Virus record (IMG/VR): IMGVR_UViG_3300005253_000655
Location: 1-64,000 of that record
Reading direction: 5' to 3' (one strand)
Length of the DNA stretch: 64,000 bases
From: a virus
Below the pieces are notes generated by a model. That model saw only the letters and a program-made list of their open reading frames with translations, was not told the DNA's origin and did no database searches. Position 1 is the first letter of the stretch. Each line of letters opens with the position of its first letter. Position numbers and translations under genes: made by a program. Below are positions 40,206-48,593 of this stretch, piece by piece.

Positions 40206-40702
40206 TATGACCTCCTGTTATGTCGTTGCTCAAGCGGCGTAGACCACTTGCAGTTATCTGGTCCGTAGTTTCCGTAGGGGTCAATGCGGTCAAGGGTTTT
40301 ACCTCCAGGACGCTCGCCCATGTCTTCGAGAAAGTTTCTAAAATCCTTCCACCTGTCACAATGTGTGACATCTTTGTAATGCGAATAATCCTTGTGTTCA
40401 GGATTTATTTTACAACGACTCCGCATGCCCATCCAGCTATAATATGTAGGAGAAATAGCGCCTTTGGAAGTATGCTTGTGTTTTGCTGCATCTCTGTTTC
40501 TCTGCGCTGTTGTTTCTCGCATGAGACATCCACAAGACCTAACCTTTTCTCGCACTAAATCGGGGCCAAAGACAAGCGTTTCATTACCGCACTCGCACAA
40601 GCAGGGCCACTTCATTCCTCCATTCTTATTCCGGTGTCCGGCATCTTCCAATACTAACAATCGGCCAAACACTTGCCCCGCTAATTTGAGTTTCTCTGTC
40701 AT
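40205..40702 (-). CDS. HNH homing-endonuclease-like protein
   Basis: 165 residues: GQVFGRLLVLEDAG.., CLCECGNE..SCGCL zinc site, then YYSWMGMRSRCKINPEHKDY.., CDRWKDFRNFLEDMGERPGG, TLDRIDPYGNYGPDNCKWST. This is the common free-standing phage HNH/AP2-associated homing family. Inserted between nuclease and HD genes. Confidence 0.85.
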   Translation of the reverse strand: MTEKLKLAGQVFGRLLVLEDAGHRNKNGGMKWPCLCECGNETLVFGPDLVREKVRSCGCLMRETTAQRNRDAAKHKHTSKGAISPTYYSWMGMRSRCKINPEHKDYSHYKDVTHCDRWKDFRNFLEDMGERPGGKTLDRIDPYGNYGPDNCKWSTPLEQRHNRRS

Positions 40703-40703
40703 C

Positions 40704-41282
40704 CTAAGTACACCACCAATTTTTACAAGCCATGATGCAGCGGAAAAATGACAGCTCCACGTGGCTCTGTGACAAGCAACGTATTTCGAGATCTTTCATC
40801 CTGGCATACTCCAAGGATTCCAATATCTCATTGGAGCCTGCAGTTTGATACGGCTCTTGGGGGAACAATTGCTCGCGTTCTAGTTGACATATCACCTTAT
40901 CCGCAAGCTTCACCTCATCAGGGAAGGGATAAACAAGACCGAAGATTGCTGAAATATCTGACATTATTTGATTTTCATAGATTTTGAGCTGCGGTAACAG
41001 AGTTTTAAAAGGCTTATTGACATCCCCGGTATATGCTTCATGTGCATCATGCATCAAGGCCGTAAGCTTATTTTTATCCGACACCATGTCCGACACCAAC
41101 ATGCTATGCTCTGCCACAGAGTAGAAGGTTTCGGTATGTCCGACAAATCGGGTCTGTTGGGATAGGGAATGGACAATATCCGTCAAGCTTATTTCTTGCT
41201 CAGGATAGCGATGTTCCAGATCGAAATGGAATTTCCTCCCTGTGTAAGTTTGAATCCATGCACCCTCTTCAGGATCTATCAT
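40704..41282 (-). CDS. HD-domain nucleotide phosphohydrolase
   Basis: 192 residues from ATG 41282; ATG 41297 is itself the GGAGG ribosome site. IQTYTGRKFHFDLEHRYPEQ, H59, HDAHE (H78 D79) and a later D make the HD metal site of phage YfbR/DatZ-like enzymes, which dephosphorylate deoxynucleotides. Confidence 0.8.
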   Translation of the reverse strand: MIDPEEGAWIQTYTGRKFHFDLEHRYPEQEISLTDIVHSLSQQTRFVGHTETFYSVAEHSMLVSDMVSDKNKLTALMHDAHEAYTGDVNKPFKTLLPQLKIYENQIMSDISAIFGLVYPFPDEVKLADKVICQLEREQLFPQEPYQTAGSNEILESLEYARMKDLEIRCLSQSHVELSFFRCIMACKNWWCT

Positions 41283-41490
41283 GTTTTTTACCTCCATTTG
41301 GCTCGCCCTTCCTCTTTATTGCCTCCGCAAGTTTGTCCAATGTTAGCTCTAATGCCAACACAGCACTAGCAACCATTGCACCCTTAAGGATCGGATCATC
41401 ATCCAACATTCGTAAAGGCAATGCTATTGTCTCGTAATAAGATTCATTATCATAATGCCCACTGATTGTTACTGTAAGCGTTCGCTTCAT
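41269..41490 (-). CDS. 73-residue protein
   Basis: MKRTLTVTISGHYDNESYYE.., beta N-terminus and helix. ATGA-type overlap upstream. Unknown. Confidence 0.6.
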   Translation of the reverse strand: MKRTLTVTISGHYDNESYYETIALPLRMLDDDPILKGAMVASAVLALELTLDKLAEAIKRKGEPNGGKKHDRS

Positions 41491-41864
41491 TTTACACCTC
41501 CACCTTTGTCCGCTGCTTGGCCATCCGGCCCGAGAATCGTGTCACTCTCATCGATTATATGTTGCAACACAGCACTGAATCTCAGCTTCCCTTCATTAAC
41601 ATATGTGACTGCGTAGACCAGTGGCCCTATTGCAAACACATAGCCTAACGGGGGAAGAAGTGTTTTCTTCACGCTGTTCGGTGCTTTGCGTACAGCTTCC
41701 ATTGTCGGGGGGACGGGGTTGATTGCTGCTACTGTTGGATTTCCGCCGCGCAGAACATTAACCTTGCCACCTTCTTCATTTACTGTTACGAGCAGATTGT
41801 CCATATCTGTTTGAGATTTTGCATCTCCAACCACTTGAATCAATTTATCCATATCCATGTCCAT
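41487..41864 (-). CDS. 125-residue protein
   Basis: MDMDMDKLIQVVGDAKSQTD.., beta-rich centre (GYVFAIGPLVYAVTYVNEGK), acidic end. ATG 41864 behind AAAGGAGGG. Unknown. Confidence 0.65.
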   Translation of the reverse strand: MDMDMDKLIQVVGDAKSQTDMDNLLVTVNEEGGKVNVLRGGNPTVAAINPVPPTMEAVRKAPNSVKKTLLPPLGYVFAIGPLVYAVTYVNEGKLRFSAVLQHIIDESDTILGPDGQAADKGGGVK

Positions 41865-41892
41865 TATAACCCTCCTTTCTTTTTTATTAGGA

Positions 41893-41988
41893 TCAAAAGT
41901 GAGCAGGGCCAGGAGACTTTGACCCTGCACACTTTCGGAGGAGCGTGGGATTGTAGGACAAGTCAGGCAGCTCCACCTCTCGGCACAT
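41893..41988 (-). CDS. possible 31-residue peptide
   Basis: MCREVELPDLSYNPTLLRKC.. with AAGGG 7 nt before the ATG. Two Cys and many Pro. Too short to be certain. Confidence 0.35.
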   Translation of the reverse strand: MCREVELPDLSYNPTLLRKCAGSKSPGPAHF

Positions 41989-42046
41989 TTGCATACCCTT
42001 GACCTATCACCTCCAACACTTGCCTACTTACCCACTGGGTTAAACT

Positions 42047-42886
42047 TTACTCGTCGGTGCTCAGCGCAGTCAAAACACCGCCTTCTAAATTCCAGGGTCC
42101 AGCGGAAAGATACTCGTCACCGTTGGTGATCTGGATTATGGCGTTACGATTCGGATCATCCTGAAGGTCTGTGAAGATATGACGGGGCAGATCTTTCTTT
42201 GTCACGCCGTCATCACCAGCTTTCTCAAGCAGACCGAGGATGTAAATCGTCGCCTCAGCTTCAGCCTCCCCGCTAGCAGCTTTCTTTGTGGAGGCTTTCT
42301 TCCCTGCGGCTTTCTTTGCGGGGGCTTTCTTTCCCTTCTTCCCCGCAGCTTTCTTGGGGGTTTCTCCCTCTTCTGCATCCCAAGGCAGAACCTTGATTTC
42401 CTCTATCACGAGGATTGTCTTGGGGAATTTCTTGGTACCGTCGTCATTGGTTTTGGCCTCATCAAGACCCTTTCTGACGGGGGCCGGTTGCCTGACAACG
42501 TGCGCTTCCATACCTGCCAACACACTGATAGGGCCGTCGAGCTTGTCCATCGGAAACCCTGCGTTGGCCAGGGAAGTCATAAAGATCCCACAATTGCTGC
42601 TGGTTTTGATCGTGGCATTTTGACCAGGGCTGATATCGGTAAGCCTTTCGCCTTCATCATCCGGTACCCAGGTATTTTTATCACCACACGACTGGTAGTC
42701 ATCGAACGTGGCGTTATCCTCCAACACCCGATAACTCACTTTGAGGACAGGGACGGGGATGGGCTGTGATCCGTTGTAATCGTACATCTCGAATGCCGCG
42801 CCGGTAATCTCGACATCCACGTCGTCGATTAACCCTCCTTGCGTCATGTCCTCGGGACTAAAACTCGCGTACTTCTTGTCTGCCAT
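42047..42886 (-). CDS. ssDNA-binding-like protein with Lys/Ala linker
   Basis: 279 residues from ATG 42886 (AAAGGAGG). Residues 1-~170 are a beta-rich domain (VDVEITGAAFEMYD.., VPVLKVSYRVLE); then a histone H1-like KKAAGKKGKKAPAKKAAGKK linker; then a small winged-helix-like end (ILGLLEKAGDDGVTKKDLPR). Such a layout near a Sak4-like ATPase and polymerase suggests a DNA-binding replication protein; OB fold not demonstrated. Confidence 0.55.
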   Translation of the reverse strand: MADKKYASFSPEDMTQGGLIDDVDVEITGAAFEMYDYNGSQPIPVPVLKVSYRVLEDNATFDDYQSCGDKNTWVPDDEGERLTDISPGQNATIKTSSNCGIFMTSLANAGFPMDKLDGPISVLAGMEAHVVRQPAPVRKGLDEAKTNDDGTKKFPKTILVIEEIKVLPWDAEEGETPKKAAGKKGKKAPAKKAAGKKASTKKAASGEAEAEATIYILGLLEKAGDDGVTKKDLPRHIFTDLQDDPNRNAIIQITNGDEYLSAGPWNLEGGVLTALSTDE

Positions 42887-42945
42887 GTTTACTACCTCCT
42901 TTAAATTGTGAACGGTTGCGAACGTCTCTCTAAACATTAAGGCAC

Positions 42946-42975
42946 ATTATACCATAATGATTTGCCATTTGTCAA
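42946..42975 (-). promoter_or_regulatory. consensus sigma-70 promoter
   Basis: TTGACA (42970-42975), 18 bp, TATAAT (42946-42951), both perfect. Predicted start ~42939, 53 nt before the candidate ssDNA-binding gene; should drive the genes leftward to the polymerase region. Confidence 0.85.
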
Positions 42976-43241
42976 GCTTTTTCTTCCTTGCCGAAAATAT
43001 ATTTCTTGAGTCGCGTTAATACACTGTTGTCAAGAGGACGCTGCTGCCTAGCCTGATAAGCTCGCTGCCTGCAGCGGTCACAATCCGTCAACGTGTGGCA
43101 TGCGGCACAAAGCACGCAGCCACACTCCAAGCACGTGAAAAACCTCTCATAGGAAGCTATGCAGATGTTTACCTTGCAATCCACACACCCTTCCATAGTC
43201 AAAAGGTTACCCCCCAGGTCTTCGCACATTAGATTCAACAT
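42972..43241 (-). CDS. Cys-rich zinc protein, paralogue 1
   Basis: 89 residues with CVDCKVNIC, CLECGCVLCAAC, CDRC: a B-box/RING-like double zinc pattern. Same pattern as the gene at 43257-43487. Function unknown. Confidence 0.7.
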   Translation of the reverse strand: MLNLMCEDLGGNLLTMEGCVDCKVNICIASYERFFTCLECGCVLCAACHTLTDCDRCRQRAYQARQQRPLDNSVLTRLKKYIFGKEEKA

Positions 43242-43256
43242 AGTTATTTCCCCTCC

Positions 43257-43487
43257 TTAAGGTAGGATCTTATCCCAAAGTTTTTTTATCCAGCTTTGTT
43301 CCTGGTAAGCTTGCTGAATGCACTCATCACACTTTTCTTCGTAATAGCAAGTTGAGCAAAGTGTGGCGTGACAATCCCTACAACGAAAGAAATCCTCACT
43401 GTACAATATGCAGATATTTACACCGCAATCTTTGCACTTCTCTACTTGCATCTCTGTCCCTCTCCAATTCTCATATTCTTCTAGCAT
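43257..43487 (-). CDS. Cys-rich zinc protein, paralogue 2
   Basis: 76 residues: CKDCGVNIC, CRDCHATLCSTC, CDEC, colinear with the gene at 42972-43241, including the RFF/DFF between clusters and a QAYQ helix. Tandem duplication. Unknown. Confidence 0.7.
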   Translation of the reverse strand: MLEEYENWRGTEMQVEKCKDCGVNICILYSEDFFRCRDCHATLCSTCYYEEKCDECIQQAYQEQSWIKKLWDKILP

Positions 43488-43505
43488 AATTATTTCTCCC
43501 CTCCC

Positions 43506-43712
43506 TTAGTAGGTACTGTTATCCTCTGCGCCCTGTTCATATCCAGCCTTATAACCTATCTCGAAAATCTTAATAGGACCCAACTCTTTAAAGTCTATCA
43601 GTTTAGAAATTTCCTCGAACGCTTCCATCATTCCCTTACAATCATAACAAATCTCCTTATCCTCCCTTACGAAGTACATCTTTGTACCGCAAATTTTACA
43701 TATTATCGTCAT
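43506..43712 (-). CDS. 68-residue zinc-ribbon protein
   Basis: MTIICKICGTKMYFVREDKE.. with CKIC and CYDC. ATG 43712 overlaps the helicase end by 17 bp and has GGGGG before it. Third zinc protein in a row; only loosely like the other two. Confidence 0.65.
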   Translation of the reverse strand: MTIICKICGTKMYFVREDKEICYDCKGMMEAFEEISKLIDFKELGPIKIFEIGYKAGYEQGAEDNSTY

Positions 43713-45306
43713 GATATTCCCCCTTATATAAAGTTGCAGGCGGCGGTATCGCCCCCTTAGCCACAAATGCTTCATTAAACCAGTCTGGGGCAAAGCTACT
43801 GTATCGTTCCATGAACCACCCTATGTTGTCGTCGATAATGAAGTTCTCACACAGATCATCCGCCGCCCTACACCCTCTTCCGCACGCTTGCACCAGTTGC
43901 TGCATGGCGATATATGGCGCATAATCTCTATCATCCTTGGCCCGTGCCGCCGTGATCTTGTTACGTGTATCAGGATAACAGAGTTTGCCTATTATCTGAT
44001 ACCTGCACTCGTCGTAGGGGAAATCAAACCCTGTAGTCACTGACGGGCTCACAAGTGTTGAAGGCGGCATGCTGTCCTTGAATTCTAACACTCTGCGCTC
44101 CGTGTCTGCCCGTTGATGTGTGATCATACTAGACTTAAACTTACTATTGTTCAAGATCAGATCCCGCCGTATATAACTGCCAGTATGCATTATCCCCTTT
44201 CGATCCAACCTTGGCCGGATAATCTGATCCACCCTCCGCTGCCATACCCGCATTTCCTCCGGGGTAGTGCGAAAATTGAGGCGTATGGTTGGTATGTGAA
44301 TCAACAACCTTCTATCTACGGGGAACATATGTGGGTACTCGCTCATAATAAGCTCCTCCCCGGCGATACCCAAATACTCCATCGTCTTCGCTCTCACAGA
44401 CGCAGAGGTCAACAACACCTTTTCAATGTCCTGAAATAGATACTTCTCACAATATGCCTTGGGCCAGATGGGACAAAACGTGGCGCTGAACTTATCCACA
44501 TCCAACACCCAATCGTCCTCATCTGCCTTTGCCAATGTCTCAAGATCCTGCAACAAGGATCTCAGCCTGGACAGCTTCCACCTATCGTTTTGATCCCCTC
44601 CCCCACCTTTAATGTAATCCACCAGGGCATCCACTTCAACCCCCACCCCCTTGCCACGATCCCAGGCCCAGGCCTTCCACATCGGCATCGTCATCTGATA
44701 GATCTCGTTATTGGAGGGAAGTATGGGCTTTATCAAGGGATCTGTGCGACTCAGCTTGACAGTCAAAAAACTGCTCACTGTGTCCGGGGTATCATGCGCC
44801 TCATCACACACCATGAAGTTGAATTTCCCCAGGCCGTCTCCGTAGGCGTTCGATGTCATCCAGTAGGCATAGTTGGAAATAACAAGAGGAGCTTTCAACG
44901 CCTCCTTTACCTTGTCAAAATATGAGCACCCGCTATCCCGCAACTTACATCGTATCCCGGCATTGCACGGACCAGTATCGCACCGGCTCCCGTCATTCAG
45001 CAATAAACAAGGATATGCATTGCGCCCCCGGATATCCACGGCACCCATTGATTTAAAGTCGAATATTAATTGTGATTGTAAACCTTTGGTGGAGGTTAGG
45101 ATAATCCCACGTCCCCTCTGCAGGGTTGCGGCGGCTACGTAGGTCAAGGACTTGCCAAATCCAGTTGGACAGACTTGGGTTATAAATCTCTTATCAGTGT
45201 CAACGATCTCCAATATAGCTAAGTCTTGGAAAGGTCTCCACTCTGTATATCTCTCCGGCATATTAAAAGCCTGCGGAGGCGGTAATTCAAAAGGTTTGTG
45301 CAGCAT
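43696..45306 (-). CDS. XPD/DinG-like superfamily 2 helicase
   Basis: 536 residues. Walker A PTGFGKS (47-53), a Cys cluster (residues ~98-128: CLLL, CDTGPC, C, C) placed like the Fe-S domain of XPD/DinG, DEAH box (CDEAHDT), and C-terminal motif VI region QLVQACGRGCRAADD. Unwinds DNA; a replication or repair role is likely. Confidence 0.85.
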   Translation of the reverse strand: MLHKPFELPPPQAFNMPERYTEWRPFQDLAILEIVDTDKRFITQVCPTGFGKSLTYVAAATLQRGRGIILTSTKGLQSQLIFDFKSMGAVDIRGRNAYPCLLLNDGSRCDTGPCNAGIRCKLRDSGCSYFDKVKEALKAPLVISNYAYWMTSNAYGDGLGKFNFMVCDEAHDTPDTVSSFLTVKLSRTDPLIKPILPSNNEIYQMTMPMWKAWAWDRGKGVGVEVDALVDYIKGGGGDQNDRWKLSRLRSLLQDLETLAKADEDDWVLDVDKFSATFCPIWPKAYCEKYLFQDIEKVLLTSASVRAKTMEYLGIAGEELIMSEYPHMFPVDRRLLIHIPTIRLNFRTTPEEMRVWQRRVDQIIRPRLDRKGIMHTGSYIRRDLILNNSKFKSSMITHQRADTERRVLEFKDSMPPSTLVSPSVTTGFDFPYDECRYQIIGKLCYPDTRNKITAARAKDDRDYAPYIAMQQLVQACGRGCRAADDLCENFIIDDNIGWFMERYSSFAPDWFNEAFVAKGAIPPPATLYKGEYHDDNM

Positions 45307-45424
45307 AACTTAATCCTCCCACTTTAAAAGTGATCCAAAGATGTAATGTGTAAAGCCTCTCAGCGGCCTGAGAATCGTCGTGAGGGCAAAATGCGGCCCC
45401 TTTCTTGGGTTTGGGGGTGTTCAT
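45287..45424 (-). CDS. possible 45-residue protein
   Basis: MNTPKPKKGAAFCPHDDSQA.. overlaps the helicase start by 20 bp. AGGAG is only 2 nt from the ATG. Weak support. Confidence 0.35.
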   Translation of the reverse strand: MNTPKPKKGAAFCPHDDSQAAERLYTLHLWITFKVGGLSYAAQTF

Positions 45425-45458
45425 GGCTCCTGCGTATCAGGATGGAAGCCTGAGCGGG

Positions 45459-45632
45459 CTACATGTCCATATCTAGGTCCGCCAAAGACTTTATGTCCTG
45501 CATTTCTACTGCGGGGGATTCCCACAAGTGCAAATGGTCTGGTATCCAGAAATCAAACCCGTCAAACTTCAGGAGCCTGGGAATATCGGCATGCCTCCCT
45601 ACGTCATCGTCGTGAATTATGCGCTCAATCAT
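45459..45632 (-). CDS. 57-residue acidic protein
   Basis: MIERIIHDDDVGRHADIPRL.., acidic, many Asp/His. ATG overlaps the upstream TGA (ATGA); ends with TAG. Unknown. Confidence 0.6.
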   Translation of the reverse strand: MIERIIHDDDVGRHADIPRLLKFDGFDFWIPDHLHLWESPAVEMQDIKSLADLDMDM

Positions 45633-45835
45633 TGTCGCTCACCACATTTAACACACTTTACACTAGAGGTGCGAAAATCTATGTCCCAGAAGTGTTCACA
45701 CTCTATCTCATTCAAGCGTTCCAGCAGAGCCTTACAATCTGCATAAGTTTCCACACTCCTCGCTTGCCCTGTTTCAACTTTTTTAATGAATTTCTCACAC
45801 AGTTCTCTTGCTTGTTGTATGATTTCTTCGTACAT
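45629..45835 (-). CDS. 68-residue protein with C-terminal CxxC
   Basis: Helical N-terminus (MYEEIIQQARELCEKFIKKV), C-terminal CEHFWD..CVKCGE zinc-type end. AGGAGG to ATG 45835. Unknown. Confidence 0.65.
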   Translation of the reverse strand: MYEEIIQQARELCEKFIKKVETGQARSVETYADCKALLERLNEIECEHFWDIDFRTSSVKCVKCGERQ

Positions 45836-45836
45836 T

Positions 45837-46406
45837 TTATTCATCCTCCTCCATGTTTGTGAATAACGCCTTGGGGGTTTTATCCATCAATTCCCCGTAC
45901 TTATCACGCAGTTCCTTTGCATATTCATCCTTCCAATAACCCGCTGGCATCTCTTCCAGTGCCTTCTGGACATCCAACACCACCCTCACAGCCTGCCCCC
46001 GCGCTCCTCTGCCTATGAAATAAGCGACTCTGGCAGCGAGCCCGTCGAGGTTTTCTTGAAACTTGGAAGCCAAATCATCGTCGTACATAATCCGCCTAAT
46101 CACTTCCGCCTGAGCCAGGTTGGTATAGAAAGACCCGGGCTCCACGTCCTGCATCCATTTGAAATGATTTATCAAAGCGTGCCTCACCAGCTCCCCACTT
46201 GACCTGTACGGGAACTTCTTAGCTTGTATTATCTCATCCACCTGGGCAGGGAATTGATTAGGGCAACGGAACTGCATTCGTGTGGAGTGCCCTTTTGCAT
46301 CCACGCTCTTGATGTGAAATAGTGACTCATCCACACCGTGGGATTGTTGCTTTGTATTCGTGTCCTCCATATCCTTCCCGGTGTTAATATCTTTCACGTT
46401 TGTCAT
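45837..46406 (-). CDS. ribbon-helix-helix regulator-like protein
   Basis: 189 residues from ATG 46406 (GGAGG). Residues ~40-85 (TRMQFRCPNQFPAQVDEIIQ.., SSGELVRHALINHF) look like a ribbon-helix-helix DNA-binding domain; the rest is helical. Lies downstream of the 47.16-47.25 kb operator repeats and may act on them. Confidence 0.6.
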   Translation of the reverse strand: MTNVKDINTGKDMEDTNTKQQSHGVDESLFHIKSVDAKGHSTRMQFRCPNQFPAQVDEIIQAKKFPYRSSGELVRHALINHFKWMQDVEPGSFYTNLAQAEVIRRIMYDDDLASKFQENLDGLAARVAYFIGRGARGQAVRVVLDVQKALEEMPAGYWKDEYAKELRDKYGELMDKTPKALFTNMEEDE

Positions 46407-47094
46407 ACGGAACCTCCATACCTTGTGCTCTTTTCTCTGCATCTTGCTGTTTGAACGAATCTAACAGCACCTTTTCTTTCTGCGTAAGAAACCCTTGCTT
46501 ACGTCCCACTGCCCGGAACCAGGGGCTAGGATGATAGATATGATTGTGCAACATCTTCCAGCGTTGGTTTAAATAGTTGTTATCAGTGTACTGCACATTT
46601 TCCAAGTCCTTAATATGATTTATAAGATCAAATTCCCTTTTCAAAGCAGTCAAATCACTGGAGGCATATTTTCCTATAGAAACATCCAGCTTATATTCAT
46701 CTAGTTCAGGTATACTTCCATATTTTGGCTTTCCTTTGTTCGCTTTCAACTTCTCATTTTTCTCCTCCAAGCTCCTCTTGCTAAGCACCTTTTCCGTATG
46801 AACTCCTTTAATGGAAATATCTAACCTACGATTGATATTCTCATACCGTTTTGCGTAAAATCCCTGTGTACTCTTTTTCGCAAATCTCGGGTCAGTGTAA
46901 TTCTGAAGTCGAAATCTGCAAATCAACATTTCTTCTTCATAAATTATCTCTTCATTGTAATGTCGAAATTCCCCGTTTCTAATTTTACGTTTGTACTCTC
47001 GGAATTTTTCCCAGTCAAAAGGACCCGTTTCACAGAAAGTGCGAATGCGGTCCCCAACACGCTTTCCCGGTTCCCTCCTTGAAAGATTTTCCAT
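46384..47094 (-). CDS. 236-residue basic protein, unknown
   Basis: ATG 47094 has GGAGG at good spacing; the frame extends upstream only through operator repeats. Highly charged (RKIRNGEFRHYNEEIIYEEE, KRSLEEKNEKLKANKGKPKY). No fold recognised; DNA binding is plausible. Overlaps the RHH gene by 23 bp. Confidence 0.6.
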   Translation of the reverse strand: MENLSRREPGKRVGDRIRTFCETGPFDWEKFREYKRKIRNGEFRHYNEEIIYEEEMLICRFRLQNYTDPRFAKKSTQGFYAKRYENINRRLDISIKGVHTEKVLSKRSLEEKNEKLKANKGKPKYGSIPELDEYKLDVSIGKYASSDLTALKREFDLINHIKDLENVQYTDNNYLNQRWKMLHNHIYHPSPWFRAVGRKQGFLTQKEKVLLDSFKQQDAEKRAQGMEVPYDKRERY

Positions 47095-47161
47095 TTTCCC
47101 TCCAAATTTTTTTCTTATAAAGAAATATGATGGGTAATACTCCCCCAAAAATTTGTACATG

Positions 47162-47247
47162 GTGACCAGTGACACAGTGACCAGTGACACAGTGACAAAC
47201 CCTATAACTACCACAATGTGGTACAATAAGTATACCACAAAGTGATA
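47162..47247. promoter_or_regulatory. operator cluster shared with the 18.5-19.9 kb control region
   Basis: Two GTGACCAGTGAC copies (47162-47173, 47177-47188), a perfect TACCACAATGTGGTA palindrome (47209-47223) and a diverged copy (47233-47247). Same two element types as in the divergent control region. Confidence 0.65.
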
Positions 47248-47260
47248 GTTATTAATTTCT

Positions 47261-47512
47261 CTACACCAGTTTCAAGAGACCTTTGATCGTAATATCCTCA
47301 CCGATTTCCATTGTAGCTTTGGACTCACAAAGAACCGCAGTACCATCTTTGACACCTTCCACAGGTATGATCTGTGTTCCTGCAAGAGTAGAAATAGACT
47401 GTATCTCCTTCTCTTCATCGTTTGTTCCCTTTTCTTTCTCTTGAGTGTCTTTAACTTCTGTTAGAATCGCCTTGAATTGCTTGTGTGAAACTAAAATAAC
47501 TTTATTGTTCAT
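47261..47512 (-). CDS. 83-residue protein
   Basis: MNNKVILVSHKQFKAILTEV.., acidic middle, beta end. ATG 47512 with AAGGAGG. Unknown. Confidence 0.65.
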   Translation of the reverse strand: MNNKVILVSHKQFKAILTEVKDTQEKEKGTNDEEKEIQSISTLAGTQIIPVEGVKDGTAVLCESKATMEIGEDITIKGLLKLV

Positions 47513-47555
47513 GTTTGTTCCTCCTTTTAATTGAATAGCAACAACAATATCCCCC

Positions 47556-47585
47556 ATTATACAACATCGGGGACAGAGTTGTCAA
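47556..47585 (-). promoter_or_regulatory. consensus sigma-70 promoter
   Basis: TTGACA (47580-47585), 18 bp, TATAAT (47556-47561). Start ~47549, 37 nt before the 83-residue gene; starts the replication-block transcript. Confidence 0.82.
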
Positions 47586-47596
47586 GGCAAAAGCGC

Positions 47597-48133
47597 TTAT
47601 GTGAATAAGTTCAGGATACTACCGAGGCTCCCGGTCTTTGCTATCTTCTCTTTGCCGCGAGTGTAGGCCGTAACGCCAAGCACCGTAGACCACAGGAGAT
47701 ACACAGGCATGGGGACATGAGAAATGTCCATATCTATTTTAAAGGCGGCGGTCAGGACTTGAAATAGGAAGTAATCACACCAAATAGTGAGACCAAAAAG
47801 GAACCCATTAAACGGCCTCCAGGCTCGTTGCATCCATGATCCGCTCATCGACTCGGATTGCATGGTTGCGTTGACTACGGCCAGTCTTTTGGAATCCTCC
47901 TGGGCCATTTGAAGTGTGAGGGTGTTTGTCGCTTCTTGAAATCGGAGAGTGTTTTCAGGGCTGAGGTTTAGGTTGGCTACCAGCTTGGAGGGATCTCCTT
48001 CGCCGGTTATGGCGGACGCAAGGTCTACCACTTTTTCTGCAGTGTCTTCCGCTTTACTTCCAAAAAGCTTGCCAAGGATCATTGGAGCGAATTTCGCAGC
48101 CAAGGATATGGCAATGGGAATGAGTGGTAACAT
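47597..48133 (-). CDS. 3-TM holin-like protein
   Basis: 178 residues: N-terminal hydrophobic helix, amphipathic middle (EATNTLTLQMAQEDSKRLAV), then MQRAWRPFNGFLFGLTIWCD and a final span MPVYLLWSTVLGVTAY. This resembles the phage/GTA 3-TM holin family, with its W-R-P motif. Likely opens the inner membrane at lysis. Confidence 0.7.
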   Translation of the reverse strand: MLPLIPIAISLAAKFAPMILGKLFGSKAEDTAEKVVDLASAITGEGDPSKLVANLNLSPENTLRFQEATNTLTLQMAQEDSKRLAVVNATMQSESMSGSWMQRAWRPFNGFLFGLTIWCDYFLFQVLTAAFKIDMDISHVPMPVYLLWSTVLGVTAYTRGKEKIAKTGSLGSILNLFT

Positions 48134-48149
48134 AAATTATTTCCTCCTT

Positions 48150-48254
48150 TTAGATACAGTTTTCTTGCCAGATTATCCAAGAGCGCCACATTCCCATCTG
48201 ACCCCAGGAAACGTAGAATGAGTAATAACAATTTTTGGTTGTAATGTAAGGCAT
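48150..48254 (-). CDS. 34-residue Trp/Tyr-rich peptide
   Basis: MPYITTKNCYYSFYVSWGQM.. behind AAGGAGG, between holin-like gene and the tRNA cluster. Unknown. Confidence 0.5.
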   Translation of the reverse strand: MPYITTKNCYYSFYVSWGQMGMWRSWIIWQENCI

Positions 48255-48276
48255 ATGTATCCTCCTTTTTATGTTG

Positions 48277-48351
48277 TGGAGCGGGAGGCCGGAATCGAAC
48301 CCGCGACATCAGGGATCAAAACCCCGCGCTCTACCACTGAGCTACACCCTC
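48277..48351 (-). tRNA. tRNA-Gln(TTG), acceptor mismatches
   Basis: D arm GCTC/GAGC, anticodon stem CGGGG/CCCTG with loop TTTTGAT, T arm with one mismatch, encoded CCA. The acceptor has two mismatches (2-71 and 6-67), so function is less certain. Confidence 0.7.
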
Positions 48352-48360
48352 AGGAATAAT

Positions 48361-48434
48361 TGGAGCCACATGTAGGAATCGGACCCACTTCATCTGATTA
48401 CAAAACAGAGGTTCTACCAATGAACAAATGTGGC
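48361..48434 (-). tRNA. tRNA-Thr(TGT)
   Basis: Perfect acceptor GCCACAT/ATG TGGC, D arm GTTC/GAAC, anticodon loop TTTGTAA (TGT), T arm GTGGG/CCTAC with loop TCCGATT, encoded CCA. A T-T mismatch closes the anticodon stem. Confidence 0.8.
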
Positions 48435-48435
48435 T

Positions 48436-48510
48436 TGGTCCGAACGAGGGGATTTGAACCCCTGACCTCACGCTTATCAAGCATGTGCTCTACCACTGAG
48501 CTACGTCCAG
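48436..48510 (-). tRNA. tRNA-Ile(GAT)
   Basis: Anticodon stem CATGC/GCGTG with loop TTGATAA, D arm GCTC/GAGC, T arm AGGGG-TTCAAAT-CCCCT, A73 and CCA. Acceptor has G-T pairs only. Confidence 0.88.
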
Positions 48511-48516
48511 ATATTG

Positions 48517-48592
48517 TGGCAGTCTGTACGGGATTTGAACCCGTGATCTTCGCCGTGACAGGGCGACGTCTTGACCGCTAGACCAACAGACT
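48517..48592 (-). tRNA. tRNA-Asp(GTC)
   Basis: Perfect acceptor AGTCTGT/ACAGACT, G73, CCA; anticodon stem CGCC/GGCG with loop CTGTCAC; T arm ACGGG-TTCAAAT-CCCGT. Confidence 0.92.
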
Positions 48593-48593
48593 G

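Noticed and set aside
46384-47238. 284-residue version of the basic protein
   Set aside because: The extension is a translation of operator repeats; ATG 47094 has GGAGG.
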